DNA from: JAKALX01 sp964508715
Lineage (GTDB): Bacteria > Chloroflexota > Dehalococcoidia > Tepidiformales > Tepidiformaceae
Length of the DNA: 30,026 nt
Reading direction: 5' to 3'
Assembly: GCA_964508715.1 (NCBI GenBank)
Contig: CAZDUX010000028.1
Location: forward strand, 1 to 30,026
Shown here: piece after piece, positions 24,151 to 30,026 of the stretch
How positions within the stretch are numbered: position 1 is the first letter of the stretch
How the letters are laid out: each line of letters starts with the position of its first letter
Program-made: the position numbers and the translations under genes
Notes under the pieces: model-generated
Seen by the model: the letters and a program-made list of their open reading frames with translations, nothing else
Databases searched by the model: none
What the model was told of the DNA's origin: nothing

Positions 24151-25455
24151 TTGGCTGGTATCGGAATCACACTGCACGACGCGCGCGTGCGGCACGGGCT
24201 CACCATCGAGCAGGCCGCAGCCGACACGCGGATCTCGGCGCGTTTCCTCGAAGCGCTCGAGGGCGAGCGCTTTCACGAGCTTCCCGCGCCCGTCTACGTG
24301 CGGGGATTCCTCCGCTCCTACGCGAACTACCTCCGCGTCGACCCCCAGCCCCTGCTCGATGATCTTCAACTCGGCGACCATCCTGTCGCGGGGCCTGATG
24401 GCTTCGTCGGTGGTCCGCGCGATACTCGGACGGCGCCGCAACGCTCGAGTTCCACCACGGCCAGCCGCGAGCCGCGGCGTCCGCTCGGTGGGCGCGGTGT
24501 CGTCCCCGATCGTGGAAATACCGACCCATTCCGGCGCACACCTCCTCCGCAACCGGCCCCATCGTCTGAATGGGCCGAAGTGGACGACGAGGACGAGGGG
24601 AGTTACGACGAGCGTGAAGTCGTTGGCACCGCTCGTCCGGGTCCGCCTCCAGTGATGAATGCCGGGCGCCGGGGAGAGCCAGCGCGTGCCTCTGTGGCTG
24701 CAGAACCCGAGTTCGAGGATGGCGCCGAGACATACGAAGACGAAGTGGCCCCCGATGAACCCGTCTACCGGCCTCGGCGCACTGCTGGTGTGCTTCTCGA
24801 GCGGCCACCTGCCGAGGGCGAAGGCGCTGCACCAACGCGCATCCTCGCGATTGTCGGGGTGGCGGTGCTCCTCCTGATCGCCGTTCTCGGCGGGGCGGTG
24901 CTGCTTACGCGTGGCGGCGGAGGTGATTCCCAGGCGGCCGCACCCAATGCGACGGCCACGCCTACCACCAAACCCTCGACGGTCATCGCAGTGGGGTCAC
25001 CCGGTAGTTCGCCATCGCCCGGTGCGACCGCGAGCGCCAGCCCTGGCTCGAGTCCGAGCCCTGCGGGGAGCGCTTCGCCGGGCCCAACGTCAACCCCCGG
25101 CACACCCGCCTCAACCCCAACCCAGGGCAACGCGACCCCCACACCCACGACGGAGGCGCCGACCGCAACCCCGACCACGGCTGCGCCCACACCAACGCCG
25201 AACCCTCCCACTCCTACGCCATTCGTCCCAACGGCAACGCCTGTGCCAATTCCATCCCATCCGTTCGGTAGTGCCGAATGTACTGCGAATAACTCCACTT
25301 GCAGTGATCCCGGGAGCCTCATTCGCGTGGTGTGCGCTCCCGATGGCTGGTTCATCGATGTACCTTCAATCAATGGCAAATACCCCGCGGAGAGCTACCA
25401 CTGGCGCGTCGTGAACGTTGCCTCGTACAGCCAGGCCGAACAGGCCTGTGGCTGA
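24151..25455 (+). CDS. RodZ-like HTH membrane protein with Pro/Thr stalk and four-Cys C-terminal module (434 aa)
   Basis: Residues 1-75 are a RodZ/Xre-type helix-turn-helix domain ('LHDARVRHGLTIEQAAADTRI', 'RFHELPAPVYVRGFLRSYANYL'). An acidic, disordered region follows, then one membrane helix (about 230-252, 'AIVGVAVLLLIAVLGGAVLL'), a Ser/Pro/Thr stalk (about 268-368) and a C-terminal module (370-434) with four Cys ('CTANNSTC', 'VVCAPDGW', 'QACG'). The HTH is cytoplasmic and the stalk and module extracellular; RodZ proteins of this shape anchor the MreB cytoskeleton, but no mreB is here and the tail is unlike RodZ. TTG 24151 with AGGGG nine bases upstream is the best start. It is probably a divergent partner of the 23352 gene. 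Confidence 0.82.
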   Translation: MAGIGITLHDARVRHGLTIEQAAADTRISARFLEALEGERFHELPAPVYVRGFLRSYANYLRVDPQPLLDDLQLGDHPVAGPDGFVGGPRDTRTAPQRSSSTTASREPRRPLGGRGVVPDRGNTDPFRRTPPPQPAPSSEWAEVDDEDEGSYDEREVVGTARPGPPPVMNAGRRGEPARASVAAEPEFEDGAETYEDEVAPDEPVYRPRRTAGVLLERPPAEGEGAAPTRILAIVGVAVLLLIAVLGGAVLLTRGGGGDSQAAAPNATATPTTKPSTVIAVGSPGSSPSPGATASASPGSSPSPAGSASPGPTSTPGTPASTPTQGNATPTPTTEAPTATPTTAAPTPTPNPPTPTPFVPTATPVPIPSHPFGSAECTANNSTCSDPGSLIRVVCAPDGWFIDVPSINGKYPAESYHWRVVNVASYSQAEQACG

Positions 25456-25473
25456 TGTCCGTTGGCAAGGTGA

Positions 25474-25758
25474 GTCGATTTCCCGGTTGGGGGCGCTCAT
25501 GCAGTCAGTAGTGGACCGATCCCTCCCACTCCTACGACTGCCCCGCCGACGCCTACACCGGTTCCCACTGTGCTGAGCCACCCAACTCGATTCGGCCTCT
25601 GCACCGGCCGCGAGAACTGTGGCGACCCACCCTACCGCGTTATCTGTCCGCCCGATGGGCAGTGGTTCGTCGACCCCACCCGTGCATACCCGAGCAGTGG
25701 CTGGCCAGTCGCCTTTGCCAACACCTCCCTTGCGAACGCCGGCTCTGTCTGCCCGTAG
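25474..25758 (+). pseudogene. Orphan Pro/Thr linker and second copy of the four-Cys module
   Basis: After the stop at 25455 and another in-frame stop at 25471-25473, an open stretch in the same frame again encodes a Pro/Thr linker ('PPTPTTAPPTPTPVP') and a four-Cys module ('FGLCTGRENCGDPP', 'RVICPPDGQWFVDP', 'NAGSVCP') clearly related to the end of the RodZ-like protein. Cys spacing (x5, x8 then about 34) is close to that of the full copy (x6, x9). GTG 25570 could start a 62-aa product, but there is no ribosome site. It looks like a decayed or silent duplicate of the C-terminal module rather than a working gene. Confidence 0.6.
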
Positions 25759-25839
25759 CAGCGGAACGGGCGAAAGGTCTTCGGTCTCATCCCCGGAGCC
25801 TCGGAGCCAGCGGATCTGAAGGAGCGGACGAGACCCGGG

Positions 25840-26715
25840 CTAGCGTTCCATCCGTGCCAGCATGTCCGCGTACGTTTCCCCCGTTATTGGCCGCACCACC
25901 CGCCCAGCGCCTGTCCAGTGAGGCCAGCTCGTCCAATCGCCACAGGCGCGCGGACGTTCTGCTGGCTCAGCGAGCGGCGTCTCTGTGCTTGCCAGCATCA
26001 CGTGATAGTGCTCGCTCAGCGGGACTGTTTCGTTCACGATGCCGATCCAGTACTTCATCTCGCCGCCATCGGGCGCGAATGTCGTGCCGAGGTAGCGGTA
26101 GCGCCCGCTTGTCGGCCGCGATGCGCTATTGACGTAACGGGCGCCCGGGCCGAACGCCTTCCGGATGGCCGCACCGCCGAGCGCGTACAGCCGGTTCGTC
26201 GTGATCGCCTGGTCGAGCGACACCTCCCCCAGCCCGAGGATGTCGCGCAGGATGAACTCCGTGAACTGTGCCGCGATCGGGTCCGGGTCGTCCTCCAGGG
26301 CCTCGACTACATGGAGCCAGCGGACCGTGTTCCATGGTGGCCGCTCTGCCTCCGGGTTCAGCGTCAACAGCACGTAGCCTGGCTTCTGCTCCCACAATCC
26401 GCCTGCTGCTTCAAGTGCCGGCAGGGTGCTTTCGCCGGCACCCGGTTCTACCTGCACTTCGACGAACACCCGGCGTCCGCCCTCGAACGTCAGGAGCAGA
26501 TCGGCGATTCCCGCGTCGGCGATCTGTGGCTGAACCTCCACCATTGCGAGCGGCTCACCCCGCACGCCGGCTGCTTCGCCAATCAACGCCGTGAGCATGC
26601 GCTGCCCGCGGTTCAGGAAGTACGCAAGGCCGCTCGTGCAGTAGTTCTCGAACGGCGTCGCCGGTGAATTCGGCCGGTACGCCGAGAGCATCGTGAAGAG
26701 GTTGGACTCTGCCAT
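25840..26715 (-). CDS. PD-(D/E)XK-superfamily nuclease-like protein (291 aa)
   Basis: The N-terminus has 'SPATPFENYCTSGLAYFLNR', a typical opening of a widespread PD-(D/E)XK-like family. The active-site pattern is present as E60 ('MVEVQPQ'), D72 ('IADLLLTF') and 'VFVEVQVE' (E86-V-Q88), where Gln replaces the usual Lys. The remainder is mixed alpha/beta with a C-terminal 'WTSWPHWTGAG' segment. It may be a DNA-processing or restriction-like enzyme, but no methyltransferase or helicase is adjacent and the substitution may lower activity. ATG 26715 has GGAGG only one base upstream, so the start could be leaderless; a GATACT hexamer lies six bases before it. Confidence 0.75.
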   Translation of the reverse strand: MAESNLFTMLSAYRPNSPATPFENYCTSGLAYFLNRGQRMLTALIGEAAGVRGEPLAMVEVQPQIADAGIADLLLTFEGGRRVFVEVQVEPGAGESTLPALEAAGGLWEQKPGYVLLTLNPEAERPPWNTVRWLHVVEALEDDPDPIAAQFTEFILRDILGLGEVSLDQAITTNRLYALGGAAIRKAFGPGARYVNSASRPTSGRYRYLGTTFAPDGGEMKYWIGIVNETVPLSEHYHVMLASTETPLAEPAERPRACGDWTSWPHWTGAGRVVRPITGETYADMLARMER

Positions 26716-26721
26716 GCCTCC

Positions 26722-26727
26722 AGTATC
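26722..26727 (-). promoter_or_regulatory. Candidate -10-like hexamer (GATACT)
   Basis: GATACT on the minus strand is followed by GGAGGC and then the ATG at 26715. The spacing matches the TATACT element at 4350, although the first base departs from the TANNNT pattern. Confidence 0.25.
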
Positions 26728-26774
26728 GCCGCAACGCTCATCAGAGACACGGATTACGGCCGTGCCGCCCAAAC

Positions 26775-26805
26775 GGGGGCCAGCATCCGGGGGATCCTCG
26801 CCCCC
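26775..26805 (-). terminator. Hairpin terminator after arsM
   Basis: GGGGGC and GCCCCC pair across a 19-base loop that is itself GC-rich, and flanking AAA/TTT bases partly extend the stem. Read on the minus strand it lies about 25 bp past the arsM stop and is followed by GTTT. Confidence 0.45.
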
Positions 26806-26829
26806 TTTGGGACTACGGGGCCGCGGCGG

Positions 26830-27636
26830 CTAGAACGGCCGGTAGGCCACGACTGCCGCTGAGGCGATCCCCTTGCCTCCTGCGTATTCTGCTGCCTCGC
26901 AACTGATCTTCTCGAAACCGGCCGACGCGATCTTGCCCAGGTAGTCCGACTCCACCAGCGCCCCGGCGATGCACCCGGCCCACTTCTCCATATCGTTCTT
27001 CACGCTGTCCGGCACTGCCTGCTTCCAGACGATGTCAGAGACCTGTAGCCGCCCGCCGGGCTTCAACACCCGGTACGCCTCGCGGAACACCGCGTCCTTA
27101 TCCGGGGAGAGGTTGATGACGCAGTTCGAGATGATGACGTCGATGCTCATGTCATCGATCGGCAGCGCCTCGATCTCGCCCTGCCGGAACTCCACGTTCG
27201 ACGCGCCAACCTTTTCGGCGTTCCGGCGTGCCAGCGCAATCATCTCTGGCGTCATGTCCACTCCGTACACGCGCCCGTTCTCACCAACCATCCGGGAGGC
27301 CAGGAAGCAGTCGATGCCGCCGCCCGACCCGAGGTCGAGCACCACCTCTCCCGGCTGGAGCGCCCCAATCGCGGTCGGGTTGCCGCAGCCGAAGGCGACA
27401 TCTGTGACCGTTGCCGGCAGGTCCGCAATGTTGCTATCGGCGTACATCTCGGCGATCCGGGTGATTACCACGTCCTGGTCGGTGGTCACACCACAACACG
27501 AACCTTCGCTGCTCGAAGTCGCGCAGCAGGTATCCACCATGGGAAGGGTAAGGTCAGAGTCGAGTACGGGCCGGACGCGATTTCCGTAGGCCTCCTGCAC
27601 CTTTGCTCGAATCTCGCTGCTCGTTGGCGTTGTCAT
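26830..27636 (-). CDS. arsM: Arsenite S-adenosylmethionine methyltransferase
   Basis: This 268-aa cytosolic enzyme methylates As(III) using SAM. The SAM motif 'VLDLGSGGGIDC' (99-110) and 'GCGNPTAI' (83-90) are characteristic of ArsM. Arsenic-binding cysteines are visible: C37/C38 and C47/C48 near the N-terminus, C172 in 'SNCVINLSP' and C222 in 'AGCIAGAL'; the last two are the conserved catalytic pair. Length is typical. ATG 27636 has GAGGGA about seven bases upstream, preferred to the TTG five codons earlier. It is divergent from arsR across a 108-bp gap with a palindromic operator and would be induced by arsenite. Confidence 0.95.
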   Translation of the reverse strand: MTTPTSSEIRAKVQEAYGNRVRPVLDSDLTLPMVDTCCATSSSEGSCCGVTTDQDVVITRIAEMYADSNIADLPATVTDVAFGCGNPTAIGALQPGEVVLDLGSGGGIDCFLASRMVGENGRVYGVDMTPEMIALARRNAEKVGASNVEFRQGEIEALPIDDMSIDVIISNCVINLSPDKDAVFREAYRVLKPGGRLQVSDIVWKQAVPDSVKNDMEKWAGCIAGALVESDYLGKIASAGFEKISCEAAEYAGGKGIASAAVVAYRPF

Positions 27637-27692
27637 TGCCAGGTCCCTCAATCGCGAAATTACGATGCCATGAGTCTCCCGTCAATCCCCTG

Positions 27693-27710
27693 TATCGAAA
27701 ATTTGCGATA
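27693..27710. promoter_or_regulatory. Probable ArsR operator between arsM and arsR
   Basis: TATCGAAAATTTGCGATA is an 18-bp near-perfect palindrome (8 of 9 base pairs complementary) at the centre of the divergent arsM-arsR gap. An overlapping perfect inverted repeat, ATTTGC-8-GCAAAT, occupies 27701-27720. Winged-helix ArsR/SmtB proteins bind such dyads as homodimers, so one site could repress both genes. Confidence 0.7.
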
Positions 27711-27744
27711 GCATGCAAATGACTACCCGTGGGGGCCCGCGACT

Positions 27745-28101
27745 ATGAAAACCATTCAATCCCTCACTACCGAAGAAGAACGTGCCGCGGCGATCTTCCG
27801 CGCCCTCGGCAACCCTGCGCGTGTTCGCATCGTCACCGAACTTGCAAAGCGCAACGCCTGCCTCACTGGCGACCTCGTCGACGTCCTCCCGCTCGCCCAG
27901 TCCACCGTGTCGCAGCACATCAAGGTCCTCAAGGAAGCCGGCATCGTCTGCGCCTCGCCCGATTCCAACGGCCCCTACTGCCTGGAGCCCGAGACTGTCC
28001 GCTGGCTCGCCCGGTTCTGTATCGAAGTCTGCTGCCCGCCTGGCGCCGATTGCTCGCTCGATGCTGGCTGTGCGTGCGGCAATGATTGTGTCGTTGGCTG
28101 A
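27745..28101 (+). CDS. arsR: ArsR-family As(III)-responsive repressor
   Basis: This 118-aa winged-helix repressor has the family core: 'FRALGNPARVRIVTELAKR', recognition helix in 'LPLAQSTVSQHIKVLKEAGIV' and wing 'PDSNGPYCLEPE'. The C-terminus is very Cys-rich: C92, C96, C97, C103, C109, C111 and C115. The C96-C97-x5-C103 pattern has the spacing of the As(III) site described for the Acidithiobacillus ferrooxidans ArsR (C95, C96, C102), while the classical C-x-C site in helix alpha3 is missing. Metalloid binding should release it from the operator at 27693. ATG 27745 has only a weak GGGGG upstream. It is followed by acr3. Confidence 0.93.
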   Translation: MKTIQSLTTEEERAAAIFRALGNPARVRIVTELAKRNACLTGDLVDVLPLAQSTVSQHIKVLKEAGIVCASPDSNGPYCLEPETVRWLARFCIEVCCPPGADCSLDAGCACGNDCVVG

Positions 28102-28225
28102 CCTCCGCCAGGGCACCGGGCCGGCGCGCCCTCGCTCTCTGCCCTACCCTCCTGCGGGGATAGCCCGCCCCGGCCAAACCCGCTGACCCGATCACGGCAT
28201 CAACAGAAAGAGAAGCTGCCCGGTG

Positions 28226-29326
28226 ATGACCTCTACTGCCGCTTCCCCTACGGGCTCCTTCGAACGCTCTGTCCTCGCGGAGCTCTCTACTCTCGACCGC
28301 TTCCTTCCCGCGTGGATCGGGCTGGCGATGATTGTGGGCCTCCTCCTCGGACGCCTCATCCCTGGCCTCAACGAGGACCTCGACCGTGTGCAGGTGGGCT
28401 CGACCTCCCTCCCGATCGCTGTCGGCCTGCTTGGCATGATGTACCCCGTCCTCGCCCGTATTCGCTACGACCGTCTCCGCCAGGTCACCGCCGACCGTCC
28501 GATGCTTGCTTCTTCGCTGCTGCTCAACTGGGTTGCCGGGCCGGCGCTGATGTTCGCCCTGGCGTGGATCTTCCTTCCCGATCTCCCCGAGTTCCGCACG
28601 GGCATTATTCTCGTCGGACTGGCGCGGTGTATCGCCATGGTTCTCATCTGGAACACGCTCGCCTGTGGTGATGGCGAGGCGGCGGCCGTACTCGTTGTCC
28701 TCAACTCCATCTTCCAGGTCGCAGCCTATAGCGTCCTCGGCTACTTCTACCTTGAGTTGCTGCCGGGCTGGCTTGGCCTCGAGAAGCTCGCAGCTGACTT
28801 CGCCTTCCGCGACATCGCCCGGTCGGTGCTCATCTTCCTCGGCGTTCCCCTTGCCCTCGGCTTCGTCACCAGCAGGTTCGGCCGGGCCCGCAAAGGCGAC
28901 ACATGGTACGAGCATGAGTTCCTCCCGCGTATCGGACCGTGGGCGCTTTACAGCCTGCTGTTTACCGTCGTCGTTCTCTTCGCCATCCAGGGTAAAGAGA
29001 TCGCCTCGCACCCCTTCGATGTGGCGCGCATTGCCATCCCGCTCCTGATCTACTTCGCCATCATGTGGAGCGTTGCCTTCGCATGGGGGCGCCGGCAGGG
29101 GTTTGCCTACGAAAAGACCACGACACTCGCCTTCACTGCCGCCGGAAACAACTTCGAGCTCGCCATCGCCGTCGCGATCGGTACGTTCGGTGTCGCATCG
29201 GGACAGGCGCTCGCCGGAGTGGTCGGACCACTCATCGAAGTCCCGGCGCTTGTCGCCCTCGTCTACGTCTCGCTCTGGGCACGGCGCCGCTACTTCCTGG
29301 CCGAGCCGCTCCCCGCGCATTCCTGA
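28226..29326 (+). CDS. acr3: Arsenite efflux permease, ACR3 family
   Basis: This 366-aa inner-membrane carrier has about ten helices and exports As(III). Family hallmarks are 'MMYPVLARIRY' (71-81), the conserved Cys135 in 'GLARCIAMV', the 'FTAAGNNFELAIAVAIG' block and 'GPLIEVPALVALV' with the conserved Glu near the end. Length is typical. ATG 28226 is chosen over the GTG codon directly before it; AGAGAAG lies about ten bases upstream. It sits 125 bp after arsR on the same strand, probably in the same regulon; no arsC arsenate reductase is present in the window, so the cluster handles As(III). Confidence 0.95.
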   Translation: MTSTAASPTGSFERSVLAELSTLDRFLPAWIGLAMIVGLLLGRLIPGLNEDLDRVQVGSTSLPIAVGLLGMMYPVLARIRYDRLRQVTADRPMLASSLLLNWVAGPALMFALAWIFLPDLPEFRTGIILVGLARCIAMVLIWNTLACGDGEAAAVLVVLNSIFQVAAYSVLGYFYLELLPGWLGLEKLAADFAFRDIARSVLIFLGVPLALGFVTSRFGRARKGDTWYEHEFLPRIGPWALYSLLFTVVVLFAIQGKEIASHPFDVARIAIPLLIYFAIMWSVAFAWGRRQGFAYEKTTTLAFTAAGNNFELAIAVAIGTFGVASGQALAGVVGPLIEVPALVALVYVSLWARRRYFLAEPLPAHS

Positions 29327-29330
29327 CCCG

Positions 29331-29360
29331 GGAACATGGGCTGCTTCCCCATGCTGTTCC
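29331..29360. terminator. Hairpin between the convergent acr3 and hydrolase genes
   Basis: GGAACA...TGTTCC and the nested CATGGG/CCCATG can form a long imperfect stem in the 37-bp gap between two stops. It is placed to serve both strands, though neither side has a T-run. Confidence 0.5.
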
Positions 29361-29363
29361 GCG

Positions 29364-30026
29364 CTACCGCACGCTGGCGAGGAAGTCGATCATCAGCCGG
29401 TTGACCTCCTGCGGCCGCTCCTGCTGGGTCCAATGCGAGCACCGCTCGAGGTGCTCGATTCGCAGGTTGGGAACCCATTGGCGCATCGGTTCCGCTGATT
29501 CTGGCCGCAGGACCATGTCGTTTTCGGCCGTGATCATCAGCGACGGTACGTCGATCTGCACCTTCCCGTACGCCGAAACCTCGCGCCATGTTGCGTCGAT
29601 CGCACGGTACCAGTTCAGCCCGCCGGTGAACCCTGTGCGCCGGAACGCCGCCTCATAGACATCGAGTTCCGCCTCCGTCAGGAGCGTCCCTCCCGGTGCG
29701 ATGCGCGTGCACACGCCGCTCCCGTCGCCGCCGACAGTTGCGAACGTCCAGAGATCCTGTGCCCGATCCCAACGATGGATGATCTTTGCAAGGTTTCCCC
29801 GGACGTCAGCTTCGAGCTCTGCTTCCGCCTGGCCAGGCTGCTGGAAATAGAGCATGTAGTAGCCGCGGTCGCCTGCCCCAAACGCGGCGTGCAGCACCTC
29901 GGTCGTGGGTACCGGTGAGGGCGGCCCATACGGCGTGTTGAGGCCGATGAGCCGCGCCGTCCGTTCCGGGTAGCGAAGCCCGAACTGCCAGATGTGGTAC
30001 CCGCCCCAGTCGTGGCCAACAATCGC
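29364..30026 (-). CDS. Epoxide-hydrolase-like alpha/beta hydrolase (5' part beyond the window)
   Basis: The visible C-terminal 220 residues begin at the nucleophile elbow: 'AIVGHDWGGYHIWQFGLRYPER' at the window edge, with the nucleophile Asp in 'GHDWGG'. 'MITAENDMVLRP' supplies the acidic triad residue and 'RCSHWTQQERPQEVN' the catalytic His. The pattern is typical of soluble epoxide hydrolases (Asp nucleophile, His-Asp pair). The N-terminal part with the HGFP motif and start lies outside the window. It is a different branch from the dehalogenase-like protein at 4872, which has a longer cap. It converges with acr3. Confidence 0.88.
   Translation of the reverse strand, partial: AIVGHDWGGYHIWQFGLRYPERTARLIGLNTPYGPPSPVPTTEVLHAAFGAGDRGYYMLYFQQPGQAEAELEADVRGNLAKIIHRWDRAQDLWTFATVGGDGSGVCTRIAPGGTLLTEAELDVYEAAFRRTGFTGGLNWYRAIDATWREVSAYGKVQIDVPSLMITAENDMVLRPESAEPMRQWVPNLRIEHLERCSHWTQQERPQEVNRLMIDFLASVR

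Noticed and set aside
27929..29320. 463-aa open frame on the minus strand opposite arsR and acr3
   Set aside because: The translation is an Asp/Glu/Arg-rich, low-complexity sequence antisense to a clear ACR3 permease, with no ribosome site or family features.

Overview
The window is GC-rich bacterial DNA with short intergenic gaps and frequent strand switches. Proline/threonine 'TPTPT' stalks on secreted proteins, F420/flavin split-barrel enzymes, sortases without classical LPxTG partners and multi-domain IPT/TIG surface proteins together suggest a Chloroflexota bacterium, perhaps Dehalococcoidia-like. This is an inference from gene style only; no rRNA or other taxonomic marker is present.

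Layout. 1-2.7 kb: an apparently intact IS256-family element (inverted ends, flanking direct repeats, full transposase) sits just upstream of a stand-alone LuxR-type DNA-binding protein and two small secreted or anchored proteins of unknown role. 2.8-8 kb: a leucyl aminopeptidase, a RelE/ParE-type toxin-antitoxin pair, a dehalogenase/epoxide-hydrolase-like alpha/beta hydrolase, a split-barrel flavin/F420 protein and an amidase. 7.9-11.7 kb: a zinc-ribbon membrane protein coupled to a Pro/Thr-rich exported protein, a FabF-type ketosynthase and an MFS transporter. 11.9-13.8 kb: a translationally coupled pair of two-domain proteins (uncharacterised domain + split barrel; split barrel + deazaflavin-dependent nitroreductase domain). 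13.9-18 kb: a small unknown protein, a lipoprotein, a second amidase and a thiolase.

18.1-25.8 kb is a cell-surface block: an 824-aa IPT/TIG protein in an operon with a secreted protein, two sortase paralogues (one apparently lipid-anchored, one membrane-anchored), a membrane-anchored exported protein with a possible degenerate sorting signal, and a RodZ-like protein (HTH, membrane segment, Pro/Thr stalk, four-Cys module). Its four-Cys module is repeated after the stop codon as an orphan remnant. 25.8-29.3 kb holds a PD-(D/E)XK-like protein and an arsenic cluster: arsM divergent from an arsR with a Cys-rich tail, then acr3. An 18-bp near-palindrome lies between arsM and arsR. The right edge cuts a second epoxide-hydrolase-like gene.

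The arsenic genes form a clear functional unit: sensing (ArsR), methylation (ArsM) and export (Acr3). The surface block probably builds and displays envelope proteins. The least described parts are the coupled split-barrel operon, the lipoprotein-type sortase with its neighbours, and the duplicated four-Cys module. Several genes without a Shine-Dalgarno sequence have a TANNNT-like hexamer 6-8 nt before the start codon, which suggests leaderless transcripts.
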